Origin: a virus | Reading direction: 5' to 3' (one strand) | Virus record (IMG/VR): IMGVR_UViG_3300017527_000123 | Span: 16,566 to 80,565 of that record | Length of the DNA: 64,000 nt | Shown: in pieces, positions 48,467-59,049 of the stretch | How the letters are laid out: each line of letters opens with the position of its first letter | Numbering within the stretch: the stretch's first letter is position 1 | Notes under the pieces: model-generated | Databases searched by the model: none | What the model was told of the DNA's origin: nothing | The model's input: the letters and a program-made list of their open reading frames with translations, nothing else | Made by a program: the position numbers and the translations under genes

Positions 48467-51400
48467 ATGGCTAATTCTGTGACAAAAATGGTGGACATTG
48501 TTCTCAAGGTTTCCAAGCAGGGACAAGATGTCTTTGGTCAGGCTTCCGTTCAAGCCAAGAAGTTGACTCAGGATCTTTCCGGTCTTGAGAATCAACTGAA
48601 AAAAATTGAAGAGTTCAAAACTCTGAAGAAGGATGTTGATTCCAGCAACAAGGCTTTCAAGGATGCTGAAGCCAGGGTCAAGGAACTCAGTGTTGCAATC
48701 AAGCAGGCTGGTGTTCCCACCAAGAAGATGTCACAGGATTTCGACAAGGCCAAGGCAAGTGCCAAGGCTTTGAAAGAAGAATATAAACAGAATGAAGTTT
48801 CCTTGCAGAAGTTGAGGAATGAACTCTCCCAGGCAGGCGTTTCCACCAACAAGCTGGCTGAAGATGAAAAGAAACTGAAGACACAGCTTCAGGCAGTTGA
48901 AAAAGAGATGAAGGACATTTCCAATGTTGACATCTCTTTCAAGCAGTTGGATGTCAGGCCAATTTCAAGAATCAAGCAAGAGATAAAAGAAACAGAAGAT
49001 GCTCTGGATAAAATGCGCCGGAGTGGGAAGGTTGCAGGCAAAGACCTTGAGAGGGCAACCACAGCCGCCAAGCTGAAGGTTGCCGCATTGAACAAGGAAA
49101 TAAAAGAAGGCCAGAGGGCCAAGGGGTTTGGCAAAGTCACCCAAGGCTTCAAGAGTATGAAGGGAAGCATTGTTGGTGTGACTGCCGCCATTGCCAGTGC
49201 AACTGCGGCTCTTTATACCTTTGCAAAAGCGGCAGGAATCTTTGCAACTTTTGAAAGGCAGATGGCAGAGGTTGCGGCAATCAGTGGTGCCACAGGTGAA
49301 GCATTGCAGGGCATGACTGACATTGCCAGGGAAATGGGTGCAACCACAGAGTTCACCGCAACCCAGGCCGCAGAAGGTTTGAATCTTCTCTCAAGGGCTG
49401 GCAACACAGCAGAACAATCAATTGCCGCCCTTCCTGCCGTTCTCAGGACAGCCCAAGCAGGAAACATTGGCTTGGGTGAGTCAGCAGATATTGTCACCAA
49501 CATCATGAAAGGCTATGGGTTCCAAGCAAGTGAGACAGGCCGGATTTCTGATGTTCTGGTGAAGACCTTCACAAGTTCCAATGTCACCCTTCAGGAATTG
49601 GGTGACTCCTTCAAATACATTGCGCCAATTGCCAGAGGTGCTGGCATTGAGTTTGAAGAGATGGCGGCAATGATTGGGTTGCTTGGTGATGCTGGTCTGA
49701 AAGGATCACAGGCAGGAACAGGACTCAGGGACGCAATCACCCGCTTGCTGAAGCCCACCAAAGAAGAAGCAAAAGAAATGAAGAGGCTGGCAAAGTCTCT
49801 TGGCATTTCTGGTGATGCTTTCAAAGATGCCAAAGGAAATTTGCTTCCCTTCAATGAAACTCTGAAAACTTTGGAAGATGCCGGAGCAGATGTTTCCACC
49901 ATGCTTGAACTGTTTGCAAAGCGTGGTGGTCTTGCAATGCAGACTCTCAGCCAGCAGGGATCAAAGAGGCTTGAAAAGTTCACCCAGGCATTGAGAGATT
50001 CAGGCGGAACCGCTGAAGAAATTTCAGCGATAATGACAGACAACTTGGTTGGTGCAACAAGACAGGTGAAGTCTGCAACTGAGGCTTTCATCATTGAACT
50101 TTTCAATGGTGGGGATGCCCTGAAAGAGTTTCTATACATCATCCGTGATTATATTGTCATTGCAAAAGATTGGGTGAAAGAGAACAAAGGTGTTTTTGAA
50201 TCTATAGGACAACTGATCAAAAATATTGCCCTCCTGGTTGCAAGAAATCTTGATCTGAAGGGTGCCTTCAGACTCACTGGTCAAGCCCTTGATCTTTTGT
50301 GGAAGGCTCTTTCCGGTGTCATACTTATCCTTGAAAAAACCGTTGGGCTTTTTGTGGATATGGGAAGCACCGCAGAAGGCACAAAAGACAGCATGGGCAG
50401 GACTGCAAACTCTGTCAGAGATTTGACCAGTGCATTCACCTTCATGGCGGATATGATTGAGGCTTTGAAGATAGGTCTTGAGAAGGGTGTCAACTATTGG
50501 CTGACCAAGATTGGCAAAACAATGGCTTGGCTCCGTGGGGAAAGCACGGACATTTGGGATGAGATGACTCAAGAAGTTCTTGAGCATGGGAAGGTTCTTG
50601 ATAAACATGCCAAGGATCAAGACAAGAGGGCAAAGCAAGAAGAGAAAGCAGAAATTGCCCGAAAGAAAAAACTGGATGATGAAATCAAAGCCGCCCAGGA
50701 AAGAAAGCGGTTGCAGGATCAGTTCACTGAATCACTGGCAGACACAAAGACAGCCTATGACACATTGTATCAGACTGTTTCTTCCACAATGGAAAGTCTT
50801 GCTTCCCAAACTGAACAGCAAGCCAATAGGATTTGGGAATCCCTTGCAAGCAATGAGAGGATTGAAACACTCAAGGAAAATCTGAGACAAGTCAATGCCG
50901 CCTATGATTTGTCAGGAACCGAAAGAATCCAAAAGGCGCAAGCAATAGAAAAAGAACTGACCAAAGTGACAGTGGCGGAGATGACTGAATCCGCCAAGAA
51001 ACAGGTGTCCTTGTATTCGGATCTTTATGACAAACAAAAGGCTCTTGCTGATTCCCACTATGCACAGCAAAAGGAATTTGCTCTGAAGGGAATCACCGAT
51101 GAGGAAGAACGATTGGCAACCCTTCAAAGACTTCAGCAAGAACATGCTGAGTCACTGAGGAAGATTGCCAACAAAACTGCCGATCATCAAAAGAAAGCCT
51201 ATGAAAGGGTTGAAGCATATCTCAAAACTGTTCTGGAAAAATCACAAAAGGAATACAACAAATATGCTTCTGAAGTTGCAAAGATCCAAGCTGAAATTGC
51301 TCAGATGGAAAAAGACCATGCGGCAGAGAACAGAGAAATTGCCCGTATGTCTATGGATGATGAGGAAGTCTATTATGACCGGAAGAAGGAATTTGCTGAA

Positions 51401-53545
51401 GGTCTTGCTGATGCTGAAAGCATGGTCAATGATCGAACGATTGAGGGACAGAGGGAAAAGCTGAAACAACTTGGTGAACTGAGAACCAAGGCCAACACCT
51501 ACAACAAGGAAGTCACAGATGGTCAGAATGTAATTATTTCCAAGGATGAGGCAAGGGCCAACCTTCAGAGGGACATCAAAAAGATTCAGGATGAAGAGGC
51601 AATTGCAAGACAGACCATTCTTCAACTCACCCAGGAGAAGGCGCAAGCTGAAGCGGCAAATGCAGAAGCGGCAAGAAAAGAACTGGCTGTCATTGAGCAG
51701 ATACAAAAGGCAACGGCTAAAATCACACCGATGGAAGTTGGCATTGATCCAAAATCGGTTGCCGCCTATGAAGCACAGATGGCAAAGCTGACTGAAACCA
51801 GAACCCAGATCATCAAATTGGAACTTGAGACTTCCAAGGGTGCGGCAGAAGCGGCGGCTCCTGATGGTGGTGGGGAAGGAACTCCTGCGGCTCCCGCTGA
51901 AGGTGGTGGGACAGAAATTTCCATCACGGCAAAGGATGACACCGCTGAAGGAGTTGCTGAAGCCAAGACAGCCATTGAGACTTTCAAAACAGAAGAAGAA
52001 GCCAAGGAGCCGGTCAAGGCTCAGTTCAAATTGACCGGTGATCAGGGACTCCCTCTCAATGAAACATTTTTGCTGGCCCAAAATGAACTGACAATGTTCA
52101 GGGATCAGGTCACAATGATGTTCGGTGAGGGAATCAGAATAATTTTTTCATTCATGGGAAATGTCACTGGTGAACCACAACCATTGACAGGTGCCATGAC
52201 TTCCATCACAGAAATGTTCTCCGCCCTTGGTGAACAGATGGCAGAGCAGGGCGGAGAATATATTGTCAACTTCATGGGAGTTGTCAGCAAGAAGACAACC
52301 CTGATTAAGGCAATCAAAGAAGCCACAGATGCTCTGGATGAATTGTCTGAGGTCTTGAAAGAAGAACATGAGTTCATAGTTGAAAATGAAGAAGCCGTTG
52401 AGAAGATTGATGAGGTTGAGGAAGAATATGAAGAAGCCGCAAACTTCATTGCAGAGAATCCCACCAAATTTATTTTTGATGCCTCTGAAGCATTGGAAAA
52501 TATTGCCGCTATAAAGGCGGAACTTGATTCCATCCCCAGAGAAATCATCACTGTTCACAAAACCATTCATGTCAGTGAAGGTTCTTCAGAAAAACCCTTC
52601 ACTGAAAAGCTGATTGAACTGACAAAGAAGTTCAAAGCCTTCACCGATCTTCTTGAGGAGCCTTCCGTTCACAACTTGCAGATGGAAACAGGTGGTGAAA
52701 GTTTCACAGAAGCCCTGGAAAAAACTCAAGAGAAGATGGATGGTCTTTCAGGGGCGGTTGAAAACTTTTCAAAGGTTGGTGCTGGTGGAACGGATGGCGG
52801 TTTTGATTATATAGATTATTTCACTGATCCAAACAGAGGCGGTGGTGATCCAAGGCTGACACAATATTCACTGGCGGAAACTCTTCTTCAGCAAATCATC
52901 TGGAAGCAAGATGTTCAGATGATGGAATGGCGGGAACACACCGCTGAAATTATCAGTGAAATATCAAAACTTTTCAATGATCTGATTCAAACCATCAAGG
53001 GAAGCATCATTGAAATTGACACAGGCCCAGGCACAGAGCCTTTCAATTTTGAATATCCTGATGGGGCAACCATTGTTCCTGAGTCTGCTTTGGAAGTCAT
53101 CCTTGTTGAGATTCGATATAAATTAGGTGAGTTTGTTTTTTATCTGAAGGCTTTCATCCAGCAATTCAAAACTCTGATTGTTGATCTGACAAATGCTTTG
53201 ACAGGTGCGGCAAGATACGGTGTTGGAAATCAGTTGATCAGTGGTGGTGGTGCTGTCAGCCCTGCTGATGAAGCGGTGCGCCTTGCCATTCTAAATTCAG
53301 CAGATAATTTGGTGAACATCCTGAATGTTTTGACCACTGGATTCCGAAACATCGGAGCCATTGGCTTCCCTGATGATGTCACCTACACTCCGCCATATCA
53401 GGGCGGAGATATTGGTGGAACTGGCGGCAATAGGATTGTTGTTGATTTCAATATAGGTGGGAATGTTTTCTCTGGCATCTTCAATGAAGATGATGCCATG
53501 AACATGGTGGAAACTTTACAAAGGGCGCAGGAAAGCACCCTATAA
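48467..53545 (+). CDS. Tail tape measure protein (TP901 type)
   Basis: 1692 residues, the longest gene. Residues 1-220 are coiled coil (KLTQDLSGLENQLKKIEEFK, VSLQKLRNELSQAGVSTNKL). A TP901-type core follows: KAAGIFATFERQMAEVAAIS, GATTEFTATQAAEGLNLLSR, DIVTNIMKGYGFQASETGRI and MIGLLGDAGLKGSQAGTGLR. After about 620 come further coiled coils (to about 1130) and a Glu-rich region, ending with a Gly-rich, strand-forming tail. It sets tail length and is ejected during DNA entry. There are a few hydrophobic segments but no clear lytic domain. Confidence 0.95.
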   Translation: MANSVTKMVDIVLKVSKQGQDVFGQASVQAKKLTQDLSGLENQLKKIEEFKTLKKDVDSSNKAFKDAEARVKELSVAIKQAGVPTKKMSQDFDKAKASAKALKEEYKQNEVSLQKLRNELSQAGVSTNKLAEDEKKLKTQLQAVEKEMKDISNVDISFKQLDVRPISRIKQEIKETEDALDKMRRSGKVAGKDLERATTAAKLKVAALNKEIKEGQRAKGFGKVTQGFKSMKGSIVGVTAAIASATAALYTFAKAAGIFATFERQMAEVAAISGATGEALQGMTDIAREMGATTEFTATQAAEGLNLLSRAGNTAEQSIAALPAVLRTAQAGNIGLGESADIVTNIMKGYGFQASETGRISDVLVKTFTSSNVTLQELGDSFKYIAPIARGAGIEFEEMAAMIGLLGDAGLKGSQAGTGLRDAITRLLKPTKEEAKEMKRLAKSLGISGDAFKDAKGNLLPFNETLKTLEDAGADVSTMLELFAKRGGLAMQTLSQQGSKRLEKFTQALRDSGGTAEEISAIMTDNLVGATRQVKSATEAFIIELFNGGDALKEFLYIIRDYIVIAKDWVKENKGVFESIGQLIKNIALLVARNLDLKGAFRLTGQALDLLWKALSGVILILEKTVGLFVDMGSTAEGTKDSMGRTANSVRDLTSAFTFMADMIEALKIGLEKGVNYWLTKIGKTMAWLRGESTDIWDEMTQEVLEHGKVLDKHAKDQDKRAKQEEKAEIARKKKLDDEIKAAQERKRLQDQFTESLADTKTAYDTLYQTVSSTMESLASQTEQQANRIWESLASNERIETLKENLRQVNAAYDLSGTERIQKAQAIEKELTKVTVAEMTESAKKQVSLYSDLYDKQKALADSHYAQQKEFALKGITDEEERLATLQRLQQEHAESLRKIANKTADHQKKAYERVEAYLKTVLEKSQKEYNKYASEVAKIQAEIAQMEKDHAAENREIARMSMDDEEVYYDRKKEFAEGLADAESMVNDRTIEGQREKLKQLGELRTKANTYNKEVTDGQNVIISKDEARANLQRDIKKIQDEEAIARQTILQLTQEKAQAEAANAEAARKELAVIEQIQKATAKITPMEVGIDPKSVAAYEAQMAKLTETRTQIIKLELETSKGAAEAAAPDGGGEGTPAAPAEGGGTEISITAKDDTAEGVAEAKTAIETFKTEEEAKEPVKAQFKLTGDQGLPLNETFLLAQNELTMFRDQVTMMFGEGIRIIFSFMGNVTGEPQPLTGAMTSITEMFSALGEQMAEQGGEYIVNFMGVVSKKTTLIKAIKEATDALDELSEVLKEEHEFIVENEEAVEKIDEVEEEYEEAANFIAENPTKFIFDASEALENIAAIKAELDSIPREIITVHKTIHVSEGSSEKPFTEKLIELTKKFKAFTDLLEEPSVHNLQMETGGESFTEALEKTQEKMDGLSGAVENFSKVGAGGTDGGFDYIDYFTDPNRGGGDPRLTQYSLAETLLQQIIWKQDVQMMEWREHTAEIISEISKLFNDLIQTIKGSIIEIDTGPGTEPFNFEYPDGATIVPESALEVILVEIRYKLGEFVFYLKAFIQQFKTLIVDLTNALTGAARYGVGNQLISGGGAVSPADEAVRLAILNSADNLVNILNVLTTGFRNIGAIGFPDDVTYTPPYQGGDIGGTGGNRIVVDFNIGGNVFSGIFNEDDAMNMVETLQRAQESTL

Positions 53546-53564
53546 TTTTTGGAGGAATTTCAAT

Positions 53565-55136
53565 ATGCCAACTTTCGATTATCCATATGACACTCCACTT
53601 GATTATACCTATGACTCTGATGAGATTGAAGTGGCTGGTGGAATAGCAAGTCTCAAGCAAGACTTGACAAATGTTTATGCTCGTTGGCATCTGAATGAAT
53701 CCACAGGAACAAACTGTCCTGATGATGGTGGGAGCAGTAGAGATGGAACCGGCCAAAATATCGGTGCGCCAAATTGGGTGACAGGCAAGTTGAACAACTG
53801 CCTCACCCTGAATGGAACAAATGAATATGTTGATTGCGGTGCCATTGCTTCCTTTGAAAGAACACAGCCCTTTTCTTGTGCGGCTTGGGTGAAGACCACC
53901 GATGTTGCTTCCACTGACATAAACATTGTGACCAAGGGCGGCGGTGCCAACCTGGGATGGGCTTTCACATATCATCCCTCTGCCGGAAGCCTTGAGGTCA
54001 ACCTTGTGAACACAGCCGCCACAAACCTGATCACTGTGACTGTCACAGGCATTGGGGCAACGATCAGTTCAGGGGCTTGGCATTTTGTGGCCTTCACCTA
54101 TGATGGAAGTTCAACTGCGGCAGGGGTGAAGATTTATCTTGATGGTGTTCTTCAAACCATGAACGTGATCAACAACACCCTTTCAGCTACAATCATTTCA
54201 GGAACCAATTGCCAGATTGCCGCCCAGAATGCTTTGAACCTTTGGGGCGGTGATGTTGATGAGGTTGTCATTTGGGACATGGAAATCACAGGGCCAAATG
54301 TCACTTGGCTTTGGAACACAGGAACAGGAAGGGAAGAGTGGTATTATTACACAACAAGCCCAACCATTGAACCAACCGATCTTTTGAACCCAAGCAATGT
54401 GGTTGAATGGACAGCCTTCACAGAAACTCTTGGCGGCGGCAATGAGGGAACGGTCAGCTACACCGTATATAAAAACACAAAGAACCATGAATATTATTGG
54501 ACAGGTTCAGCATGGTCAACTGGCGGATCATCTGCAAACAGCAACACTGACACTGAGATTGATGACAACATTGACACCTTGGATGTTTCTCCGCAGGGGA
54601 TCGGCTTTGTTGCATACCTGACTTCCAACGGTGTTCAGAAAGTTGAGATTGATCTGAACTCCATTTCCTATGATCAAGCAGATGCTTCGATTCAGCCAAC
54701 TGACATTCATCTCTATGAATCAGAGAACATGACTGACACAGGTTCAAGTGGTGGGCCAATGAGCAACACCCAGATTGCTTGTGGAACCATGAACAATATT
54801 TTTCCAAACATCTCAAGATTGGATCGGCTATATGGGCGGGTTCAGTTCAGAAAAATTTATGCCAAGGTTGATTCAGAAAACCTTGACACCTATTCCGGCG
54901 CACACATAGCAATCAAGGAAATTCCCTTTGATGAAAATGTTTCCATCATGTATTTGCCTGCCGCTGATGCCGCTGAAACAAGAGATGACTTGATGCCAGA
55001 GATGGAATCCTTTTATGAGATTGGAGAAATTGCAGGGGATGCGGAACTCTATTCTGCCGCAAGTGCTGGCAACACTCTCCTGGTTTTTCATACCATTTTG
55101 GTAAATAGAATTTTTACCGCTGTAGGACTTTATTGA
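53565..55136 (+). CDS. Tail protein with LamG/concanavalin-like domain
   Basis: 523 residues, ribosome site GGAGG. Residues 40-240 form a LamG-type jelly roll: LNESTGTNCPDDGGSSRDGT, LTLNGTNEYVDCGAIASFER, FSCAAWVKTTDV, WHFVAFTYDGSSTAAGVKIY, LDGVLQT and WGGDVDEVVIWD. The Asp/Gly-rich turns suit calcium-dependent sugar binding. The C-terminal half is beta-rich and resembles the distal-tail and fiber parts of siphophages. It lies directly after the tape measure gene, where distal-tail proteins are expected. Confidence 0.8.
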   Translation: MPTFDYPYDTPLDYTYDSDEIEVAGGIASLKQDLTNVYARWHLNESTGTNCPDDGGSSRDGTGQNIGAPNWVTGKLNNCLTLNGTNEYVDCGAIASFERTQPFSCAAWVKTTDVASTDINIVTKGGGANLGWAFTYHPSAGSLEVNLVNTAATNLITVTVTGIGATISSGAWHFVAFTYDGSSTAAGVKIYLDGVLQTMNVINNTLSATIISGTNCQIAAQNALNLWGGDVDEVVIWDMEITGPNVTWLWNTGTGREEWYYYTTSPTIEPTDLLNPSNVVEWTAFTETLGGGNEGTVSYTVYKNTKNHEYYWTGSAWSTGGSSANSNTDTEIDDNIDTLDVSPQGIGFVAYLTSNGVQKVEIDLNSISYDQADASIQPTDIHLYESENMTDTGSSGGPMSNTQIACGTMNNIFPNISRLDRLYGRVQFRKIYAKVDSENLDTYSGAHIAIKEIPFDENVSIMYLPAADAAETRDDLMPEMESFYEIGEIAGDAELYSAASAGNTLLVFHTILVNRIFTAVGLY

Positions 55137-55177
55137 TTGGTGGGTCATCTGCCTTTTATTTTTAGAAAGGATTGAAT

Positions 55178-58100
55178 ATGTCTGTTCCAGTTGCTCCAAG
55201 AATGGGTTGGGTGAATACAGGAATTTACTTCACCAGAACCTTGAATGTTGTGGTGGGGGATGTCATCTACCTTGATGATGGAATCAATCAAGAGTTTGCC
55301 CAGGTCGCTAGGATTTCTTATTCCCATGTGGTGAATGAGAACACTTGGGGCAAATACAGTGCCTCAACCTTCATGAATCTTCATTTGGTTGAGGGATTGG
55401 AAAATGATTATGTGGTGGGATGGACTCCTTGGAGGGTTTATAAAAATCCCTATTGGGAGTCATTCGGTTGCTTCGAAGTTTCCGAAGACATTGAGGTTGG
55501 TGACAACACAATCCATGTTGACAGCACACAGGTTCGATTGATTCCAACCATCTATGCTGAAGGATCGGTTGAGGATGCTTCCATTCTTCCCGTTGCAACC
55601 ATTGGTGCAGACTATGTGGCAGGGACGGATGATTGGCAATGGGATGTTGTAGGTCAGTTGTCCTATTGGACTTCAGAAAATCTCACCGTTGTTCCAAGTG
55701 CTTTGGCCTATGCCTTTTCACTTCTCAATGCTCCCATTATTGCAGGGACATTGACAGTCTGGTTGAGGAAGGAAGGGCGTTGGGAATTTTTGAAAGATGA
55801 TGGCGCAGGAGTTTTTACAACCTATAGTTATGGAAATGGAACGGTTGATTACACTTCAGGATTGACTCTAATAAACTTAACGGGTGCGGCTGATCCCAAC
55901 ACCCACATAATTATTCAATACCAGATGGCTAGTCCCTTCAAAGCATACACAGGATTGACTATAGGAACAAGCACAGGCTCCTTGCCCGTTGCTCTTGATT
56001 GGGGTGTTTCCATCCCGCTTCAGGAAATTGGTTTGAAAATTTTCTATCAGGATGCCTCTGGAAATTATTGGTATGGAACAGATGGCCCAGACAATAAACT
56101 TTATTGGGATGATGCCAGATGGCTTCCTCCTTCACTTAGTTGGACTAATGAAAGCGGGCCAACTGGAAGTAATTCTGATCAAGGCTATTTCTATGACGAC
56201 TATGCCAACCTTTATTATATGTTATCTTCACAAGGCTACAAATCTTCTGATGGGTATGTCTGGATTATAGATCAGGCGTTTCCATTTACTTCTTGCATCG
56301 GCTGGACAACGAACCATGCTGGCGTTCAAATGTGTACCAGAGGAAGCACAACCGATTTGATAGGCTATAGGACAAACATAGCGGGGGCATGGTCAACTAA
56401 AACCATGACTGATTCTGCAATATGCAGGGTTGCTCTTTACGGTGATGGTTACTTCTGGACAGTGAGAAGTGATGGAAGGGTTTGGTACACTGACGATGAT
56501 TTTGCCACTATAACTGATGGCGGAGTGATAGGCGGAGGAGCAGTTGATTTTTATTACGGATTGGCAAATGATACCGCTGACAAGTTCCTGATCTTTGGTG
56601 ATCAATCAGGATGTTATTTTCTTGATATGTCAGGCGGTGGTGTTTCACCTGCCGCAGGGAATTGGGTTTCCCGTGCCTCTTGGGTCTTATCAGGTGATAT
56701 AAATTTTGGTTGCTATGATGCCAGCACCGGAGCTTGGTTGGTGGTTGGTGACAGCATATCTGCCGCAATTAGTTGGGATGATGGCGCAACCTGGACAACT
56801 TTGGATTCAGTCTTTGAGCCAATGTTTGGAACAACCCTTGCCCTGTTCACTTGTGCTACCGATGGCGATGGTAGGATAATTGTCATGGCGCAAAATACCA
56901 GAACCGTTGCCGTCAGTTCTGATGGTGGTGTGACTTGGTATCAAACTGGTGATCTGGGAGGGGAGGCAAATTGGGAAACTAATCAAAAAGCTATCTGGAA
57001 TCCAGATACCAATGAAATGCTTATTGGACGATTTGGAGGTGGAGCGCAGGGCTACAATTCCACTTGGACAAAATGGGGAGTGTTAGGTCAAACGGGTCTG
57101 ACTGATCAAATCATTGGTGATATTGATTATGAAGCTGGAACTGGTGAAATCAATGATGGTGCAATTCCAAGTGGGGTTGTAACAGCGGAATGGTATGCAA
57201 CTTCAAAAGGCATCACCGAAATCACCGCCTATTTGAATGGGGCCACAGGAATCACCATCAACACTTTTCGGATCAGGGCAAATATGTTGCAATCACCATA
57301 CACACCGATGGAAATTTATGAAGATGGTGGGGCAATTGTCGGTGATGGAACAGCAACCTTGGACAGAGAGAATGGATATGCCCTTGTCACTTTTGATCAG
57401 GAATATAATTCTGATTCCGTGGAAGCTGACTATTCCTTCTATGCAATTATCACCACAGAGTTTGAGTTCAACTATGATCTGATTGACCGGTCTTTGTTTC
57501 CCACTGATGGATTCATCCCAGGGGTGAAGACAGGGGATCTGTGTGTCATCTATGACAAGACCAATCCAAAACTCTCTTTGCAGTTTGATCAGGCAACCTG
57601 GGATCTGACCACCTGGACTGATGATGATGGTGGAAGTCCTGGCCCTGGCAATTATGATTTTATTGGATACCCACTTGTGACTTTCTTGGCAGGAACAACC
57701 ACTGACCGCTTTGCTGTCTATATCAAATCGGTGACAACTCCTGATCTTCTTTATGTTGCTGACATCTATCAAGAGAGCCAAGGGGCAACTCCCATTGCTA
57801 CTGACCAGCAAGTTGGGACAAATGCCGCAGGGGATCTGACTGTCTTGAATCCTGTCACTGGCATTGGATATTGGACATTGGACAAAGATGGTTGGGGTGC
57901 AAATTGGGTTGCCGGAAATATGTTGAGGATCAATTGCTCTGCCAATGATGACATGATGGTTGTTCAGGATGTTTACTCTGACAGGCTGGTCATGCTTCAA
58001 CAAGCCTCAAATGATTATCTGGCAATCAACACCCATGTCAGCAATGCTCCCATCTTTGGTGATCTGGTTGCTGACAAGGGGATTGACTTTGACCAGAACA

Positions 58101-58549
58101 CTTGGGACACAACCACTTGGTCTGATGTTCAACAAGGGGCGGCGGCTCCGGCCAACTATGATTGGACAACCTATCCTCTGGTGATGACAAATGCAGGAGG
58201 GATCACTGAAAGGTGGGGAGTCTATTTCACTTCGATTGTCACACCTGATCAGGAATACATTGTCAGTGTCTATTCTGAACACCACAGTGTTCTTCTGGCT
58301 GGTGTTCACATTGGCCCAGGAGTTGCGGGAGGTGGTTCTGATCTGGCTCCTTTGAACCCTGCCACTCTTGTTCCCTATTTCACAATGAGAAATGATGGAT
58401 GGGGCGCAGGATGGGCGGTCAACAATTTTGTCCGGTTCAACACAGAAGGCGCAATGTCTCCTGTCTGGATTGTTCGTGTGATCAATGCCAGAAGTTCTGC
58501 TCAGATTGATGACAGTGCTGAAATCCAGGTCAGAGGTGATGTTGCCTAG
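55178..58549 (+). CDS. Large tail-tip protein with Asp-box repeats and a duplicated domain
   Basis: 1123 residues from ATG 55178 (GAAAGGA upstream). Residues about 360-640 include sialidase-type Asp boxes (SDGRVWYTDDDF, SWDDGATWTTL, SSDGGVTWYQTG), so a beta-propeller is likely. Residues about 800-1120 contain two copies of a ~150-residue domain (LQFDQATWDLTTWTDDDGGS against DFDQNTWDTTTWSDVQQGAA; YWTLDKDGWGANWVAGNMLR against YFTMRNDGWGAGWAVNNFVR). The N-terminus (MSVPVAPRMGWVNTGIYFTR) is probably the attachment part. Receptor or glycan binding is likely; an enzymatic role cannot be claimed from Asp boxes alone. Confidence 0.75.
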   Translation: MSVPVAPRMGWVNTGIYFTRTLNVVVGDVIYLDDGINQEFAQVARISYSHVVNENTWGKYSASTFMNLHLVEGLENDYVVGWTPWRVYKNPYWESFGCFEVSEDIEVGDNTIHVDSTQVRLIPTIYAEGSVEDASILPVATIGADYVAGTDDWQWDVVGQLSYWTSENLTVVPSALAYAFSLLNAPIIAGTLTVWLRKEGRWEFLKDDGAGVFTTYSYGNGTVDYTSGLTLINLTGAADPNTHIIIQYQMASPFKAYTGLTIGTSTGSLPVALDWGVSIPLQEIGLKIFYQDASGNYWYGTDGPDNKLYWDDARWLPPSLSWTNESGPTGSNSDQGYFYDDYANLYYMLSSQGYKSSDGYVWIIDQAFPFTSCIGWTTNHAGVQMCTRGSTTDLIGYRTNIAGAWSTKTMTDSAICRVALYGDGYFWTVRSDGRVWYTDDDFATITDGGVIGGGAVDFYYGLANDTADKFLIFGDQSGCYFLDMSGGGVSPAAGNWVSRASWVLSGDINFGCYDASTGAWLVVGDSISAAISWDDGATWTTLDSVFEPMFGTTLALFTCATDGDGRIIVMAQNTRTVAVSSDGGVTWYQTGDLGGEANWETNQKAIWNPDTNEMLIGRFGGGAQGYNSTWTKWGVLGQTGLTDQIIGDIDYEAGTGEINDGAIPSGVVTAEWYATSKGITEITAYLNGATGITINTFRIRANMLQSPYTPMEIYEDGGAIVGDGTATLDRENGYALVTFDQEYNSDSVEADYSFYAIITTEFEFNYDLIDRSLFPTDGFIPGVKTGDLCVIYDKTNPKLSLQFDQATWDLTTWTDDDGGSPGPGNYDFIGYPLVTFLAGTTTDRFAVYIKSVTTPDLLYVADIYQESQGATPIATDQQVGTNAAGDLTVLNPVTGIGYWTLDKDGWGANWVAGNMLRINCSANDDMMVVQDVYSDRLVMLQQASNDYLAINTHVSNAPIFGDLVADKGIDFDQNTWDTTTWSDVQQGAAAPANYDWTTYPLVMTNAGGITERWGVYFTSIVTPDQEYIVSVYSEHHSVLLAGVHIGPGVAGGGSDLAPLNPATLVPYFTMRNDGWGAGWAVNNFVRFNTEGAMSPVWIVRVINARSSAQIDDSAEIQVRGDVA

Positions 58550-58560
58550 TTGGGAGAGAA

Positions 58561-59049
58561 ATGAAACTGCAAACAGGAGATATAATTCTTGGTTCAAGCA
58601 GATCCCAAAAAGTTTATGATCATGCAATCTTGGTGATCAATGAAACTGAAACGATTGAAGCCAAGGGCAACGGAGTCAAGAGAACACCTTTGGATGAGGC
58701 TTTGGATGGTGACAAGCAGAGGAAAATAATTCGGTTGAATGGGAAGCACACTCTGACAGAAAAGCAAACCTCTGTGATGATCAAAAGTGCTTCAAGCCTT
58801 GTGGGTCTTCCTTGTGGCAAAGAGGGAATTTTCTTGCAGGCGTTTGATGCCCTCCTCAACACCAACCGGTTCACCCGAAGATTGAGAAGCAGAAAAAACC
58901 AAGTGCGTTCAAGTCTTGTTGCCTGGATCTATTTTGTTTCCTGCAAAATCAAATTCAATGGCGTTGATTGGCAATCCTGTGAACCTGATGACATTGACAA
59001 AGAAAGTTTGAAGAATCCAAACAAATGGAAAACTCTGGAAGAGATATAA
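58561..59049 (+). CDS. Permuted papain-like (YiiX/NlpC-P60-related) tail protein
   Basis: 162 residues. It begins LQTGDIILGSSRSQKVYDHA then ILVINETETIEAKGNGVKRT PLDEA: the GDIIL strand, the His of DHAILV and the EAxGxGV strand of circularly permuted NlpC/P60 folds. The position that normally holds the nucleophile reads VRSSLVAWIYF, with Ser where Cys is expected, so activity may be lost or altered. Tail-associated members help cut peptidoglycan during entry. Located between two tail-tip genes, which fits. Confidence 0.7.
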   Translation: MKLQTGDIILGSSRSQKVYDHAILVINETETIEAKGNGVKRTPLDEALDGDKQRKIIRLNGKHTLTEKQTSVMIKSASSLVGLPCGKEGIFLQAFDALLNTNRFTRRLRSRKNQVRSSLVAWIYFVSCKIKFNGVDWQSCEPDDIDKESLKNPNKWKTLEEI

